64,000 nucleotides of DNA, from the NCBI GenBank assembly GCA_029258925.1, contig JAPDJV010000014.1, positions 1 to 64,000 on the forward strand. Reading direction: 5' to 3'. Positions 17,865 through 27,384 of the stretch are shown here, piece after piece. The DNA is from Thermoproteota archaeon (GTDB lineage: Archaea > Thermoproteota > Thermoprotei_A > EX4484-217-1 > JAPDJV01). The position numbers and the translations under genes are program-made. The notes below the pieces were generated by a model. That model worked only from the letters and a program-made list of their open reading frames with translations. It was not told the DNA's origin and made no database searches. Each line of letters begins with the position of its first letter. Within the stretch, counting starts at the first letter, position 1.

Positions 17865-18167
17865 ATGGCCAGGTATAAGAGGAGAAGAGAAGTATACAAG
17901 AGAGATATCCATTCGTACAGTATTTATCCGAGAATACATGTGTCAAGAGACGATTCGCCGATAAGAGTTAACGGTATATACACAGTAACAATTAGAGATG
18001 TTAACGAAAAGGGACAAGGTGTCGCCAAGCTAGGCAACTACACTATATACGTATACGATGCAACTGTTGGCGACAAGGTGAAGATAAAGATAGTAAGCAT
18101 AAATAGAAATGGGGAAAAAGCTGTTGGAAGAGTTCTAGAGTGGCTCGGTAGAATAGAGGAATACTAG
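17865..18167 (+). CDS. TRAM-domain protein
   Basis: After a basic N-terminal tail (RYKRRREVYKRD) comes a TRAM domain: INGIYTVTIRDVNEKGQGVAKLGNYTIYVYDA, then GDKVKIKIVSINR and a closing AVGRVLEW-like strand. Stand-alone TRAM proteins are common in archaea and have been described as RNA chaperones, including in cold response. The basic tail supports RNA binding. The 100-residue length is typical. It is followed two bases later by a HAD hydrolase gene. Confidence 0.8.
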   Translation: MARYKRRREVYKRDIHSYSIYPRIHVSRDDSPIRVNGIYTVTIRDVNEKGQGVAKLGNYTIYVYDATVGDKVKIKIVSINRNGEKAVGRVLEWLGRIEEY

Positions 18168-18169
18168 CT

Positions 18170-18880
18170 ATGGCAGTGTCTCTTTTATGCTTTGACTACG
18201 ACGGCACGCTTATAGACAATACTATTGCAAGCGTGGAGGCACTTAGGGCAGCAACTCACATTTTATACGAGGCATCGCTACGTGCCAGTCTAGTCGCCGA
18301 GGAAGAGAACTTCAAAAATTTCTTTAACACTATCTACAACACTTGTCTTAACTTAGAGAAGAAAAGCTTTTATGACCGCTCAATGTGGTGGAAAGAAGCT
18401 CTCAGTAAGATGGGCATTGACTTGCCGTTAGAAGTTCTTAGAGCTGCTACAATAATCTACTGGAAAACTTATAGTATTCTACAAAGACCTTATCCCGAAA
18501 CATATTATGTCCTGTCATATTTGAAGAAGAAAGGCTATAAAATCGCTATAATAACAGATACTGATGGTGCAATAGGGTTAAAAAGGCTTAGAATAAAACA
18601 CGTGAGCATTGAGCCATTTATCGACTCGATAATAGTAGCCGGAGATGATGTGCCCTACAAGAAACCGCATCCATTACCCTTCGCCGAGATCTGTAGGCTA
18701 TTAAGTACCTCACCCAGAGAAACAGTGTACGTGGGAGATGTGCCTGAAAAGGATGTCAGAGGAATTCTTGAGTTAGGAGGAAGAGCCTTCATTATTGATA
18801 GACGCGGATCCCGCTTATGGAAGAGCAACGATGATGTGGTGTATATCAGAGATCTTAAAGATCTAATTTACTTCTTTTAA
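18170..18880 (+). CDS. HAD-superfamily hydrolase (phosphoglycolate phosphatase-like)
   Basis: The 236-residue protein begins with motif I FDYDGTLIDN (nucleophile Asp), has a helical cap, motif II AIITDTDG, the lysine in VPYKKPHP and motif IV YVGDVPEKDVRG. It is a phosphatase of the Gph/PGMB branch; the substrate is unknown. It begins two bases after the TRAM stop and ends 17 bases before the coaBC ATG, so the TRAM-HAD-CoA genes could be one transcript. Confidence 0.85.
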   Translation: MAVSLLCFDYDGTLIDNTIASVEALRAATHILYEASLRASLVAEEENFKNFFNTIYNTCLNLEKKSFYDRSMWWKEALSKMGIDLPLEVLRAATIIYWKTYSILQRPYPETYYVLSYLKKKGYKIAIITDTDGAIGLKRLRIKHVSIEPFIDSIIVAGDDVPYKKPHPLPFAEICRLLSTSPRETVYVGDVPEKDVRGILELGGRAFIIDRRGSRLWKSNDDVVYIRDLKDLIYFF

Positions 18881-18897
18881 TATTGTGGGTGCATATT

Positions 18898-20133
18898 ATG
18901 GAACGATTTCATCCCTCGAAGAAGATCATAGGAGAAGTGAGCTGGGAACTTAAAAATAAAAGTGTCCTTTTAGGGGTGACGGGCAGCGCTGCAGCATATA
19001 AGAGTATCGATATAGCTAGAGGGCTTATGCGTAGAGGCGGCGAAGTATACGTTGTAATGAGTAAGGAAGCATCCAAACTAATAGGACCCGAACTACTACA
19101 TTGGGCAACTGGAAACGAGGTTTTTGTCGAAAGGTTTAGCGGGGAAGTGGGCCACATATCTTTATCGGAAATGTGTAGTTCAATGGTCATAGCACCAGCA
19201 ACAGCCTCAACAATAAATAAAATTGCACACGGAATAGCGGATACAGCCGTTACACTAGCAGCACTATCATTTATTGGAGCAGGAAAGAGCCTGCTCATAG
19301 TACCAGCGATGCATATCCAATTATACAATTCTCCACAGCTCCAAAGAAGTCTCAGATTATTAGAGGACATGGGAGTATCAATACTGCCACCCATAAGAGA
19401 AGGAGATAAGGCGAAGTTCCCTCTAGTAGAAGATGTCGTTGGAAAAACTGTTTCGCTAACATTAAGAGGAGAAGATTTGAAAAATAAGCGGATACTCGTA
19501 ACAGCAGGACCTACAAGAGAAAAACTTGATGAAATACGACATTTAACCAATCCTAGTAGCGGTAAAATGGGATTAGCTATTGCCAGAGAAGCTTGGTATA
19601 GAGGTGGAACAGTTAAGCTAATTCTAGGACCGACACCAATTAAACCGCCTAAACAAATAGAGCATATATCTGTGGAGACAACTGAGGAAATGTTCGAAGT
19701 CTTCGTGGAAGAAGCAAAGTCTTTCTCTCCGGATATCGTAGTTTTAGCCGCAGCCCCCTTAGATTACAAGTTCAGTAAGACGTTTAAGGGGAAAATACGC
19801 TCGGGAAGCACTATAAGAGTTACTCTTGAACCTACACCGAAAATTGCCGAAGCAGCTCGACAAGTAGCTACAAACTCTGTTATAATAGGATTTGCTGCGG
19901 AAATATTGCCTAAAGAAGAACTTGTTAGGTCTGCTATGGCCAAAATGCAGAGATACGATTTCAATATTATCGTAGCAAATGATGTATCAAGGAGGGATGT
20001 GGGATTTGCATCCGATTACAACGAGGTTATAATTATTCACAGAAGTGGAAAAATCCTTGAAGTACCCAAACTCACAAAAAATGAAATAGCCAGAATAATT
20101 ATAGATGAGGCATTAAAGATCGCAGGAAAATAG
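18898..20133 (+). CDS. coaBC: Bifunctional phosphopantothenoylcysteine decarboxylase / phosphopantothenate-cysteine ligase
   Basis: This enzyme carries out two steps of CoA biosynthesis: it joins 4'-phosphopantothenate to cysteine and then decarboxylates the product. The N-terminal flavin domain shows LGVTGSAAAYKSIDIARGL and APATASTINKIAHGIADTA. The C-terminal ligase domain starts VTAGPTREKLDEIRHLTNPSSGKMG and has IIVANDVSRRDVGFASD. ATG at 18898 is chosen because GGTG lies nine bases ahead; an in-frame GTG at 18883 has no such site. The gene heads a run of three CoA genes with the pantoate kinase and phosphopantothenate synthetase. Confidence 0.93.
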   Translation: MERFHPSKKIIGEVSWELKNKSVLLGVTGSAAAYKSIDIARGLMRRGGEVYVVMSKEASKLIGPELLHWATGNEVFVERFSGEVGHISLSEMCSSMVIAPATASTINKIAHGIADTAVTLAALSFIGAGKSLLIVPAMHIQLYNSPQLQRSLRLLEDMGVSILPPIREGDKAKFPLVEDVVGKTVSLTLRGEDLKNKRILVTAGPTREKLDEIRHLTNPSSGKMGLAIAREAWYRGGTVKLILGPTPIKPPKQIEHISVETTEEMFEVFVEEAKSFSPDIVVLAAAPLDYKFSKTFKGKIRSGSTIRVTLEPTPKIAEAARQVATNSVIIGFAAEILPKEELVRSAMAKMQRYDFNIIVANDVSRRDVGFASDYNEVIIIHRSGKILEVPKLTKNEIARIIIDEALKIAGK

Positions 20134-20143
20134 GGGGAAAGTA

Positions 20144-21013
20144 TTGAAGATTCTCTCTACACCATTACATATAACAGGCTTTTGGAGATGCCATATAACA
20201 GAGGATCCAATAACTAGCGGATCTACGGGAGCAGGCCTATTATTAAAGCCAAGAGCGCAAGTCCACGGCATAATTGAGTCGAGAAAGTGGGAATTATTAG
20301 TAAACAGAGTTCCAGTCAACATGCCGCCCGTCAACAAGGCGCTTAAAATAGCTGAGGAAAAATTTCAACTTGAGAGACGGGGGAAAATATTTTTGAAGAC
20401 CCCTGCTCCAATAGGAGCAGGGTACGCTATTAGTGCAGCGTCTACAATTCTAGCAGTTATCTCAGCTCTAGTCTTCAACAATGTGAAATTCACTATTGAA
20501 GGAGCAGCTAGGATAGCCCATATAGCTGAAGTGGAGGAGAGAAGCGGCCTTGGAGATGTAATATCAATGGTGTACGGGGGCCCTCTCGAGATAAGAGTGA
20601 GGCCTGGAGCCCCTGGAATAGGTTATGTTGAAAGAATTCCCGTATTTGATGACGTACTCGCATTATGCTTTGACATGGGAAAATATGACACTCGAAGAAT
20701 GCTTGAAGAACTTGAGTCTAGAATAAATATTGTAGGAAAACCTCTTCCATTCATGCTCGTGGAAAACCCTTCACTGAGAAGATTCTTAGAGCTTTCCGAA
20801 AAATTCTCCCTAGAGCTAGGGTTTCTTGAAGAGGGGCTTGCAAGACAAATAAAAAAGATTAAGGGTGTCGTAGGACTATATGTTAAGAAAGGCGTCTTAG
20901 TAGTAATAGCCGACAGAAGTTACTCGAGAAGTGTGAAAACAGAAGTTGAGGAAATAACTGGAATAAAAGGTAGGATTTTTGAACTAGACTGTGATGGAGT
21001 AAAGTGGGGATGA
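20144..21013 (+). CDS. Pantoate kinase (GHMP family)
   Basis: Pantoate kinase phosphorylates pantoate in the archaeal CoA pathway, replacing bacterial pantothenate kinase. The 289-residue protein starts with LSTPLHITGFW and shows the GHMP loop PAPIGAGYAISAAS and the region AEVEERSGLGDVISMVYGG. Start is TTG at 20144 after GGGGAAAG. It lies between coaBC and the phosphopantothenate synthetase gene, with six bases to the latter, which strengthens the assignment. Confidence 0.88.
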   Translation: MKILSTPLHITGFWRCHITEDPITSGSTGAGLLLKPRAQVHGIIESRKWELLVNRVPVNMPPVNKALKIAEEKFQLERRGKIFLKTPAPIGAGYAISAASTILAVISALVFNNVKFTIEGAARIAHIAEVEERSGLGDVISMVYGGPLEIRVRPGAPGIGYVERIPVFDDVLALCFDMGKYDTRRMLEELESRINIVGKPLPFMLVENPSLRRFLELSEKFSLELGFLEEGLARQIKKIKGVVGLYVKKGVLVVIADRSYSRSVKTEVEEITGIKGRIFELDCDGVKWG

Positions 21014-21019
21014 GACGGG

Positions 21020-21814
21020 TTGGAACACCATATAATTCCTCCAAGTCATCCTCGATACAAGTCGCTAGTAATCAGGGAAAAAATTGTACAAGGATACTTG
21101 AAGGGAATAACTGTATTATCCGGGTTAATAGCCCATGGAAGAGGAGAAGCCTTCGACTACATACTGGGAGAACAAACACATCCCCCTGCTTTAAGAGCTA
21201 TTGAAGCAGCAGTCGCAACAATGCTATTAGCTAAACACCCAGTAATATCAGTTAACGGAAACGTTGCCGCCCTAGTACCTCGGGAAATAGTGGAGTTCTC
21301 GAAGGAAGTCAATGCTGCAATCGAAGTAAACCTATTCTATAGAACTGAGGAGAGGGAGAGAAAGATAAGGGATGTACTGTTGTCTTGTGGAGCTAGAGAG
21401 GTCCTAGGTGTTGGAGAAGATGCTTCAGCAACAATACCGGAGCTCCATAGCGAGAGGCGTAGAGTCAGTCCTAGGGGAATACTGATTGCAGATGTTGTTC
21501 TCGTGCCACTGGAGGATGGAGATAGAACGGAGGCGTTGAGAAAAATGGGGAAGAAGGTGATCTCAATAGACTTAAATCCGTTCTCTAGGACAGCTCAAAT
21601 GTCTAATATAACTATAGTTGATAACATAGTTAGAGCTATTCCATTAATGATCGAAAAAGCCAGGGATTTGAAAAGGGCTAGTACCGTGGTCCTTAAGAGA
21701 ATAGTGGAGAGTTATGATAATAGGATTGTGCTGGGAGAGACGATAAACATAATAAACAATAGGTTGACTGAACTAGCTAAGAAAGGAGTGTTCTTGGAGT
21801 TGCCGAAGGCTTAA
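21020..21814 (+). CDS. 4-phosphopantoate-beta-alanine ligase (phosphopantothenate synthetase)
   Basis: This archaeal enzyme joins phosphopantoate with beta-alanine, the step after pantoate kinase. The 264-residue protein has the family's features: HPRYKSLVIREKIVQGY, GLIAHGRGEAFDYILGE, ISVNGNVAALVP, and DLNPFSRTAQMSNITIVDN. The start is TTG at 21020, seven bases after the TGA of the pantoate kinase gene, with GAGACGGG ahead. With coaBC and pantoate kinase it gives the route from pantoate to 4'-phosphopantetheine. Confidence 0.9.
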   Translation: MEHHIIPPSHPRYKSLVIREKIVQGYLKGITVLSGLIAHGRGEAFDYILGEQTHPPALRAIEAAVATMLLAKHPVISVNGNVAALVPREIVEFSKEVNAAIEVNLFYRTEERERKIRDVLLSCGAREVLGVGEDASATIPELHSERRRVSPRGILIADVVLVPLEDGDRTEALRKMGKKVISIDLNPFSRTAQMSNITIVDNIVRAIPLMIEKARDLKRASTVVLKRIVESYDNRIVLGETINIINNRLTELAKKGVFLELPKA

Positions 21815-21838
21815 TGTTGAAATAAAAATAAATAAGAG

Positions 21839-22084
21839 TTACACTTTCTCCGCTTCCTTTACAACAACCATCGTAACAGTAGATCTAACTGATGAAAGTC
21901 TTCTTATCTTATTTACTACGATGGATCTTATGTCGTCGAGAGTTTCTCCTTCAACTATAGCCACTATATCGTAGACACCATAAACGAAGTAAGCTTGCTT
22001 TACCTCTCTCATTCTACCTAGCTCATTGAGGGTTTCATCCTCCTTGCCGACCTCCGTGCTTATTAAAATTATCGCCTTCACCAT
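21839..22084 (-). CDS. Stand-alone Lrp/AsnC effector-binding (RAM) domain
   Basis: The 81-residue protein consists only of the alpha-beta RAM domain of Lrp/AsnC regulators (KAIILISTEVGKEDETLNEL, VYDIVAIVEGETLDDIRSIV, STVTMVVVKE). It has no DNA-binding helix-turn-helix. Such stand-alone domains are common in archaea and may form mixed oligomers with full regulators and bind amino acids. It lies on the opposite strand between the CoA genes and thrS. Confidence 0.85.
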   Translation of the reverse strand: MVKAIILISTEVGKEDETLNELGRMREVKQAYFVYGVYDIVAIVEGETLDDIRSIVVNKIRRLSSVRSTVTMVVVKEAEKV

Positions 22085-22196
22085 TTTAAATTACACCGTA
22101 TTAGACTATACAACTTAAAGATTATTAAACCTTATTCGCTAGAAAAAGATTTTAAAGAGTAAACAGTTATGATGAGCCAGTGCAACATGACCGAGG

Positions 22197-24050
22197 ATGG
22201 AAGAGTTGAGATTACTTTTAATACATGCGGAGGAATTTTATTACAAGGCTCGTAAGAAAGCTGTCGCTGAACCGGAAGAGTTAACTGAGGAAAATTCTGA
22301 GAGAAAAACTTCCAATACCCTCGTTGTATTCACAACTGTTGAAGAAGATGACTCGAAGAATCCTAATGTGGTTGTGATAAAAGCGGCTAATGAGATTTTA
22401 GATGTATACAATAAGCTTGGAGCAGGTTCGATAACAATCTATCCTTACTCACACTTATCGTCGAATCTAGCTCCACCAAGCGTGGCATTAAGTATTTTAA
22501 AGCAGCTTGAAGAAGAATTAAAGAGTAGAATTAGCAACGTCTACAGGGCTCCTTTTGGATGGTATAAAGAGTTCACTTTAAGTTGTTATGGCCATCCTCT
22601 TTCAGAACTCTCAAAGAAAATTGAAGCAAAGGAGAGAGTAGAAAGAAGAGAGAAGGAAAGAAGAGAGTACTACATACTTACACTTGAAGGAGACCTCGTT
22701 AAACCGGAGGAGTACACGTTTAAAGATGGCGAAAGAGGTTTCATGAACCTAGTGTACAAGGAGGCTTTTAAAAAAGAGCTTGAGGGAGGAGAATCTAAAG
22801 TACACTCGTACTGTAAGAAATTTGGGTTTGAGTGGGAGAGTTCTTCGGACCAGGGACACATGAGGTATGGGCCTGAGGCTTCGCTAATGATGGACTTAGT
22901 CTCGGAGTATTCGTGGAACATAGCTAGAAGTCTAGGTGTACCAGTATTCCAAGTAAAGGGAACCAATATGTTCGATCTTTCAGTAAAAGCTGTCAGAGAG
23001 CATGCTGAACTATTTGGGGATAGACTTTACGTAATTCCCGTTGGAAGTAAGAAATACGTTATGAGGTATGCTGCATGCCATCAGCAATTCTCAATGCTTA
23101 AAGATTGGATAATAAGCTACAAGGATCTTCCATTTGGAGTATTCGAAGTGGCTGACAGCTATAGATTGGAGCAGCCGGGAGAGATAGTGCTATGTTTTAG
23201 GATGAGAAAGTTCTACATGCCTGACCTTCACATATTAACTAGGGACGTGGAGGAAGCTAAGAAGATAACATTGAAAATACATGAGAAAATATATGAGGAA
23301 ATAAGGAAGATGGGTAGAGACTACGTTTCCATATACAACACTACGAGAAGTTTCTTCGAGGAAAACAAGGAGTACTTCATGGAACTTTTAAAGATGGAAG
23401 GCAAACCTGTTCTCGTGGTCTTCTATCCTGAAGGCAAATATTACTGGGTTATCAATGTGGAGTTCAATATAATCGATGAACTAGGTAGGCCTAGGGAAAT
23501 AGGAACATTTCAAATAGACCTCGGAAACGCTAAAAGGTTTGGAATATATTATGTTGATGAAAGAGGAGCGAAACATAATCCTGTAATCATACACACAGCT
23601 ATAATAGGATCGATTGAAAGATATATTTATGCACTACTTGACACTGCAGCTCTAATGGAGAGGAGGGGAGAAAAACCCTATTTGCCAGTGTGGATTTCTC
23701 CAATCCAAGTAAGACTATTACCTGTGAGCAAAGAGTACGTTGAGTACTGCATGGGTATTGCTGAGAAAATTGAATCATATGGAATAAGAGTGGATATAGA
23801 TGATAGAGACATTTCTTTGGCGAAGAAAATTAGAGATGCCGAGACAAGCTGGATCCCTTACATTTGTATAATTGGAAGAAAAGAGGTTGAGGCTGGGAGG
23901 CTAAGTGTGAATATAAGACATCTAGGTGTTAAGACCACTATGGGCTTAAATGAGCTAATGGAGAGGATTTTAGAGGAGATAAAGGGTTATCCGAGGAAAA
24001 CATCTTATCTTCCAGTACTCTTGAGCAAACGGCCAGTATATAAACCCTAA
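22197..24050 (+). CDS. thrS: Threonyl-tRNA synthetase, archaeal full-length type
   Basis: The 617-residue protein begins with the archaeal DTD-like editing domain (LRLLLIHAEEFYYKARK, NVVVIKAANEI, IYPYSHLSS) that removes mischarged serine. The class II catalytic core follows, with motif 2 FEVADSYRLEQ, the zinc ligands in YAACHQQF and DLHILTRD, and motif 3 HTAIIGSIERYI. The C-terminal anticodon-binding domain is LPVWISPIQVRLLPV onward. Some Thermoproteota split editing and catalysis into two genes; here both are in one protein. ATG at 22197 gives the conserved start. Confidence 0.93.
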   Translation: MEELRLLLIHAEEFYYKARKKAVAEPEELTEENSERKTSNTLVVFTTVEEDDSKNPNVVVIKAANEILDVYNKLGAGSITIYPYSHLSSNLAPPSVALSILKQLEEELKSRISNVYRAPFGWYKEFTLSCYGHPLSELSKKIEAKERVERREKERREYYILTLEGDLVKPEEYTFKDGERGFMNLVYKEAFKKELEGGESKVHSYCKKFGFEWESSSDQGHMRYGPEASLMMDLVSEYSWNIARSLGVPVFQVKGTNMFDLSVKAVREHAELFGDRLYVIPVGSKKYVMRYAACHQQFSMLKDWIISYKDLPFGVFEVADSYRLEQPGEIVLCFRMRKFYMPDLHILTRDVEEAKKITLKIHEKIYEEIRKMGRDYVSIYNTTRSFFEENKEYFMELLKMEGKPVLVVFYPEGKYYWVINVEFNIIDELGRPREIGTFQIDLGNAKRFGIYYVDERGAKHNPVIIHTAIIGSIERYIYALLDTAALMERRGEKPYLPVWISPIQVRLLPVSKEYVEYCMGIAEKIESYGIRVDIDDRDISLAKKIRDAETSWIPYICIIGRKEVEAGRLSVNIRHLGVKTTMGLNELMERILEEIKGYPRKTSYLPVLLSKRPVYKP

Positions 24051-24129
24051 ATTACTAATACTATCATAGACCATATATGCATTGAATGCTATTCTAAAAA
24101 CAATATATTAAAATTTTAAGGGTAGGCCG

Positions 24130-25149
24130 ATGGATAAATGTGATCCAAAAACCCTTCTAGAATTATTGGAGGAAATAGTGAAAGAGTATAAGTGGGAAAC
24201 TTATGGGAAACCAAGTATTCTAAACGTTATTGAGAGCGAGGATAAAGTTTACGTGATTGTTGAGAACAGGCGAGACAGAGCCTCTATCATCGGATACGGG
24301 GGAATTATTGTAAAGGAGGTTTGTAAGAGGCTAGGAGGTAGAAAAGTAATAGTTCTATCATATACAGATCTCTTATCGAAGAGAAGAAGAATATTAGAAG
24401 CGGTCAGAAGCCTAGAGAATATCGCCAAAAGTCTTCCAGCCGATACCAAGATTATAGTTGAAAGAATCTTAAAATTAGGAGCAGAGGAGCTTTTTTATCC
24501 TCCCAGGAGTATACCGAATCTCCCCCCTATAGATTCAAGAGTGGCAGTTGCTTTCTCAGGTGGTGTAGATAGCACGGCAACACTGTTCATAGCTTTAAAG
24601 CTTGGACTAAACCCCATTGCAGTAACAGTTGATCCTGGACCTTTCATAATACCAGCACATACGAAGAAGAGTATTGGAAAAATACTGTCTAAACTAAAAG
24701 TTGAGCATCACTACATACCTCCACAAGGAGATTTTAACGAGATTCTAAGGTTGGCTGGCCTCGGATATAGAGTACCCTGTGGAGCATGCTCGAAGATAAT
24801 TGAACAAACTGTAGTAGAGTACGCGAGGAGGAACAACATAAGAGTAATATTATTTGGTGACAGCCTTTCAACAGGTAGGTTTTCGTGTAGAGTTTTCTTT
24901 GATAACATTATCAGATTGAATCTACCAGGGTTCTTATCACTTAGTAAAGCAGATCTTACAGAGATAGCTATGCGTGCAGGACATGGAGAATTGAAGCATA
25001 TATATGGATGCCCACTTCTCCAATCGTCTATGAAGAAACATAGATGGATGAAGTATATTGCAATAGAAAGAATTCTCCGTGAAACCAGAGCGGGCATACT
25101 GGAACCCATGGATGCCCTAAGATACATAAAGAACATATTAAAATTGTAA
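24130..25149 (+). CDS. KH-like domain fused to a PP-loop ATPase, probable tRNA-modification enzyme
   Basis: The PP-loop AFSGGVDSTAT near residue 140 marks an adenylating N-type ATPase, as in tRNA thiolation and lysidine enzymes. VPCGACSKI about 75 residues later gives a CxxC typical of sulfur-handling members. The first 120 residues resemble a KH RNA-binding domain, with RASIIGYGGIIVKEVCKRLGG as the GxxG region. The reaction is likely nucleotide activation of an RNA base. The substrate base is unknown. The gene follows thrS after 79 bases. Confidence 0.75.
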   Translation: MDKCDPKTLLELLEEIVKEYKWETYGKPSILNVIESEDKVYVIVENRRDRASIIGYGGIIVKEVCKRLGGRKVIVLSYTDLLSKRRRILEAVRSLENIAKSLPADTKIIVERILKLGAEELFYPPRSIPNLPPIDSRVAVAFSGGVDSTATLFIALKLGLNPIAVTVDPGPFIIPAHTKKSIGKILSKLKVEHHYIPPQGDFNEILRLAGLGYRVPCGACSKIIEQTVVEYARRNNIRVILFGDSLSTGRFSCRVFFDNIIRLNLPGFLSLSKADLTEIAMRAGHGELKHIYGCPLLQSSMKKHRWMKYIAIERILRETRAGILEPMDALRYIKNILKL

Positions 25150-25177
25150 GATGGGGTTTATTAGTCGGACTTAAGAA

Positions 25178-25975
25178 TCAATGCTCCTGCTCTCGAATAC
25201 CGTAACCTATCATCTTCAATCTCATAATTAAAGGTATACCAACTATCATTCCTATTAACACTTGCATCACGTTAAATGGTATCTCATATGAGGCCAGCAA
25301 TATCGCCTCATTAAGTGAGCAACTCGACTGAATTATCCCAGCATAAAGAATGTACACTTCATAAATAAAGTATCCTGATACCATAATGACCCCTCCCCCA
25401 AAAATCGATATTATTAGAGGTATTATATGTGATGGAGCTCTCTGCGAGGCTAGCATTATTATTATGAAAACTATAGCGCCGAAGGCAAACCATAACTCGC
25501 TTCCTATAACTACATTCACTGGAGATACAGAGAGAGTTGTGCCGCTTCCCCAAACAGTAATATTTATGTCCGGTCCTAGACTCACCTCACCTGAATAGTA
25601 TGAGATACCTAGGTATGTTATTAGAATACTCAATAGGACTCCTAGCGTTAGAATAATGGTCCTTAGCGCTTTTAGGCTCATTTTAGATAACTTCTCGTAT
25701 AGTAGTCCCACTATGAGCGCTTCAAGGCCTTTAATTATAGTGGTTGCAGGAGCATAATGTGGTGCTAGAATCATATCAGCTAGCATAGAGCCTAAGCCGC
25801 TGACTAGTGCACCTTCAAATGGGCCGAGAACTATAGCCGACGTGTAGACCATAGTTTCTCCTAGATTGAAGTATCCTTGTGTAGATGGTATGTAGACTGT
25901 AAGCACTATGGTGGCTATGAAAACTAGCGATGTAAACAACCCTATCCTAGCAATTCTCCTGCTTGAGCGATCCAT
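25178..25975 (-). CDS. ECF transporter substrate-binding (S) component-like membrane protein
   Basis: The 265-residue protein has about six membrane helices and the ECF S-component start: RIARIGLFTSLVFIATIVLTVYIPS followed by GYFNLGETMVYTSAIVLGPFEGALVSGLGSMLADMILAPHYAPAT. This resembles the riboflavin/thiamin-type vitamin S components (COG4720-like). The vitamin cannot be identified. No ATPase or T component is nearby, so it would share a general ECF module elsewhere. It is 50 bases downstream of the threonine-synthase-like gene on the same strand. Confidence 0.8.
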   Translation of the reverse strand: MDRSSRRIARIGLFTSLVFIATIVLTVYIPSTQGYFNLGETMVYTSAIVLGPFEGALVSGLGSMLADMILAPHYAPATTIIKGLEALIVGLLYEKLSKMSLKALRTIILTLGVLLSILITYLGISYYSGEVSLGPDINITVWGSGTTLSVSPVNVVIGSELWFAFGAIVFIIIMLASQRAPSHIIPLIISIFGGGVIMVSGYFIYEVYILYAGIIQSSCSLNEAILLASYEIPFNVMQVLIGMIVGIPLIMRLKMIGYGIREQEH

Positions 25976-26025
25976 GGCTCATCGGGAATATTATTAAACT
26001 TTTTTCTTGTATTAAAGTTTTTTCT

Positions 26026-27384
26026 TTAATACAGATCCGAAATTATCTCAAGCAGACGCTTACCTTTCTCTGTCACATAGAACATTCTCCTCCTTCCAAC
26101 GATCTTCGATGCAACTAAACCTTTCCTCTCCAAGTCTTCTAAATGCTGGTATACTGCTTGAACAGTTATTTTCCTACTCAGATTCTTCCATACCTCGTAG
26201 CCGTGTATGGATCCCTTTACATCAATTATTTTAAGTATCATAGTCTTGGTGTCTAAGCTTGGAACAGTTTTCCTTCTCATCTTTTCATAAATGTAGTCAA
26301 CCGCCTTCAGCCCCGATCCAGTCAATACTATGACGTATGATTCATCTCCTTTGACAATTCCATCCCTAATAATCTTCTTCATTGCTACAATTCCTGTTGC
26401 AGCAGCAGGCTCAACAAACACTCCTTCCTTCCTAGCCAGCTCATATAATGCATTTATAGTTTCATCGTATTCTGCAATTAGTGCTCTACCACCAGTATTC
26501 TTTACGATCTTGGACACAACCTCCCCGTAGAGAGGTTCCCTCACGTCTAAACCTTTAATCACTTTCTCGTTACTTGACCCCCCTCCCTTCTGTTCATTGA
26601 CCGTGTCAACGATTGGATGATGAGATTCCGATTGCACTATGTGTATTGAGGGAATTCTGTCTATCATACCTGTGTCGTAGAGTTCTCTGAAGCCCACATA
26701 TATGCTGTAAGCCGAGAGGCCAGAGCCTGCTGGTATGATAATATTGTCTGGACAACCTTCTTCTTCAAATATCTCAAATGCCATAGTCTTCAACCCCTCT
26801 ATTGAAAGCGCATTGAGTTCTGCAGTGGCCTGATAATAGCCGAATCTTCCCGCAATGACTATTGATCTATCAATAGCATCGTCTATCACATCCCCATACT
26901 CCTCTATGTCAGCTCCGAAAACTATCATTTGAGACAATCTCCCAACGTCCACTTTTGACGGAACTATTATTTTGACTCTTATCCCGGCTCTCGAAGAATA
27001 TGCTGAAAGAGATGCCCCCATATTTCCATCAGTAGCACAAATGATCTTCCCTGCCCCCACTAGCGCAGCGTGAGACACTATGGGAGAGGCTGCTCTATCA
27101 CGGAAGCTACCTGTGGGATTACGTGTTTCATCCTTAAAAAACACCTTGTACTCTTTGAACATAACCTGAGATCTTATTAGGGGAGTCAACCCTTCCTCAA
27201 GGCTTATCTTCCTCTTAAATAGGGGCTTGGGGAGCATTCCAATGTACTTCCACAAGCTTCTCTCGCATTCTAAGAGGTCCCAGGACAAATCTTCATAATA
27301 ATATCTAACAATGCCTCCACATCTACCACATATTACTAGAGGAGAGGAATAATCAGCACCGCAACTGGAGCACTTAAATAGCAA
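26026..27384 (-). CDS. Threonine synthase-like protein fused to a winged helix-turn-helix domain; PLP lysine replaced
   Basis: An N-terminal zinc ribbon (FKCSSCGADYSS, CGRCGG) and a fold type II PLP domain (residues about 60-355) match threonine synthase (COG0498). The Schiff-base motif normally reads NPTGSFKDR; here it is NPTGSFRDRAA with a CGT Arg codon. The following ATDGNMGASLSAY and the glycine-rich loop PAGSGLSAY are present. Residues about 370-452 form a winged helix of PadR/ArsR kind (GYEVWKNLSRKITVQAVYQHLEDLERKGLV then a wing). This could be a degenerate enzyme acting as a regulator; an enzyme with another catalytic lysine is not excluded. Confidence 0.75.
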   Translation of the reverse strand: MLFKCSSCGADYSSPLVICGRCGGIVRYYYEDLSWDLLECERSLWKYIGMLPKPLFKRKISLEEGLTPLIRSQVMFKEYKVFFKDETRNPTGSFRDRAASPIVSHAALVGAGKIICATDGNMGASLSAYSSRAGIRVKIIVPSKVDVGRLSQMIVFGADIEEYGDVIDDAIDRSIVIAGRFGYYQATAELNALSIEGLKTMAFEIFEEEGCPDNIIIPAGSGLSAYSIYVGFRELYDTGMIDRIPSIHIVQSESHHPIVDTVNEQKGGGSSNEKVIKGLDVREPLYGEVVSKIVKNTGGRALIAEYDETINALYELARKEGVFVEPAAATGIVAMKKIIRDGIVKGDESYVIVLTGSGLKAVDYIYEKMRRKTVPSLDTKTMILKIIDVKGSIHGYEVWKNLSRKITVQAVYQHLEDLERKGLVASKIVGRRRMFYVTEKGKRLLEIISDLY

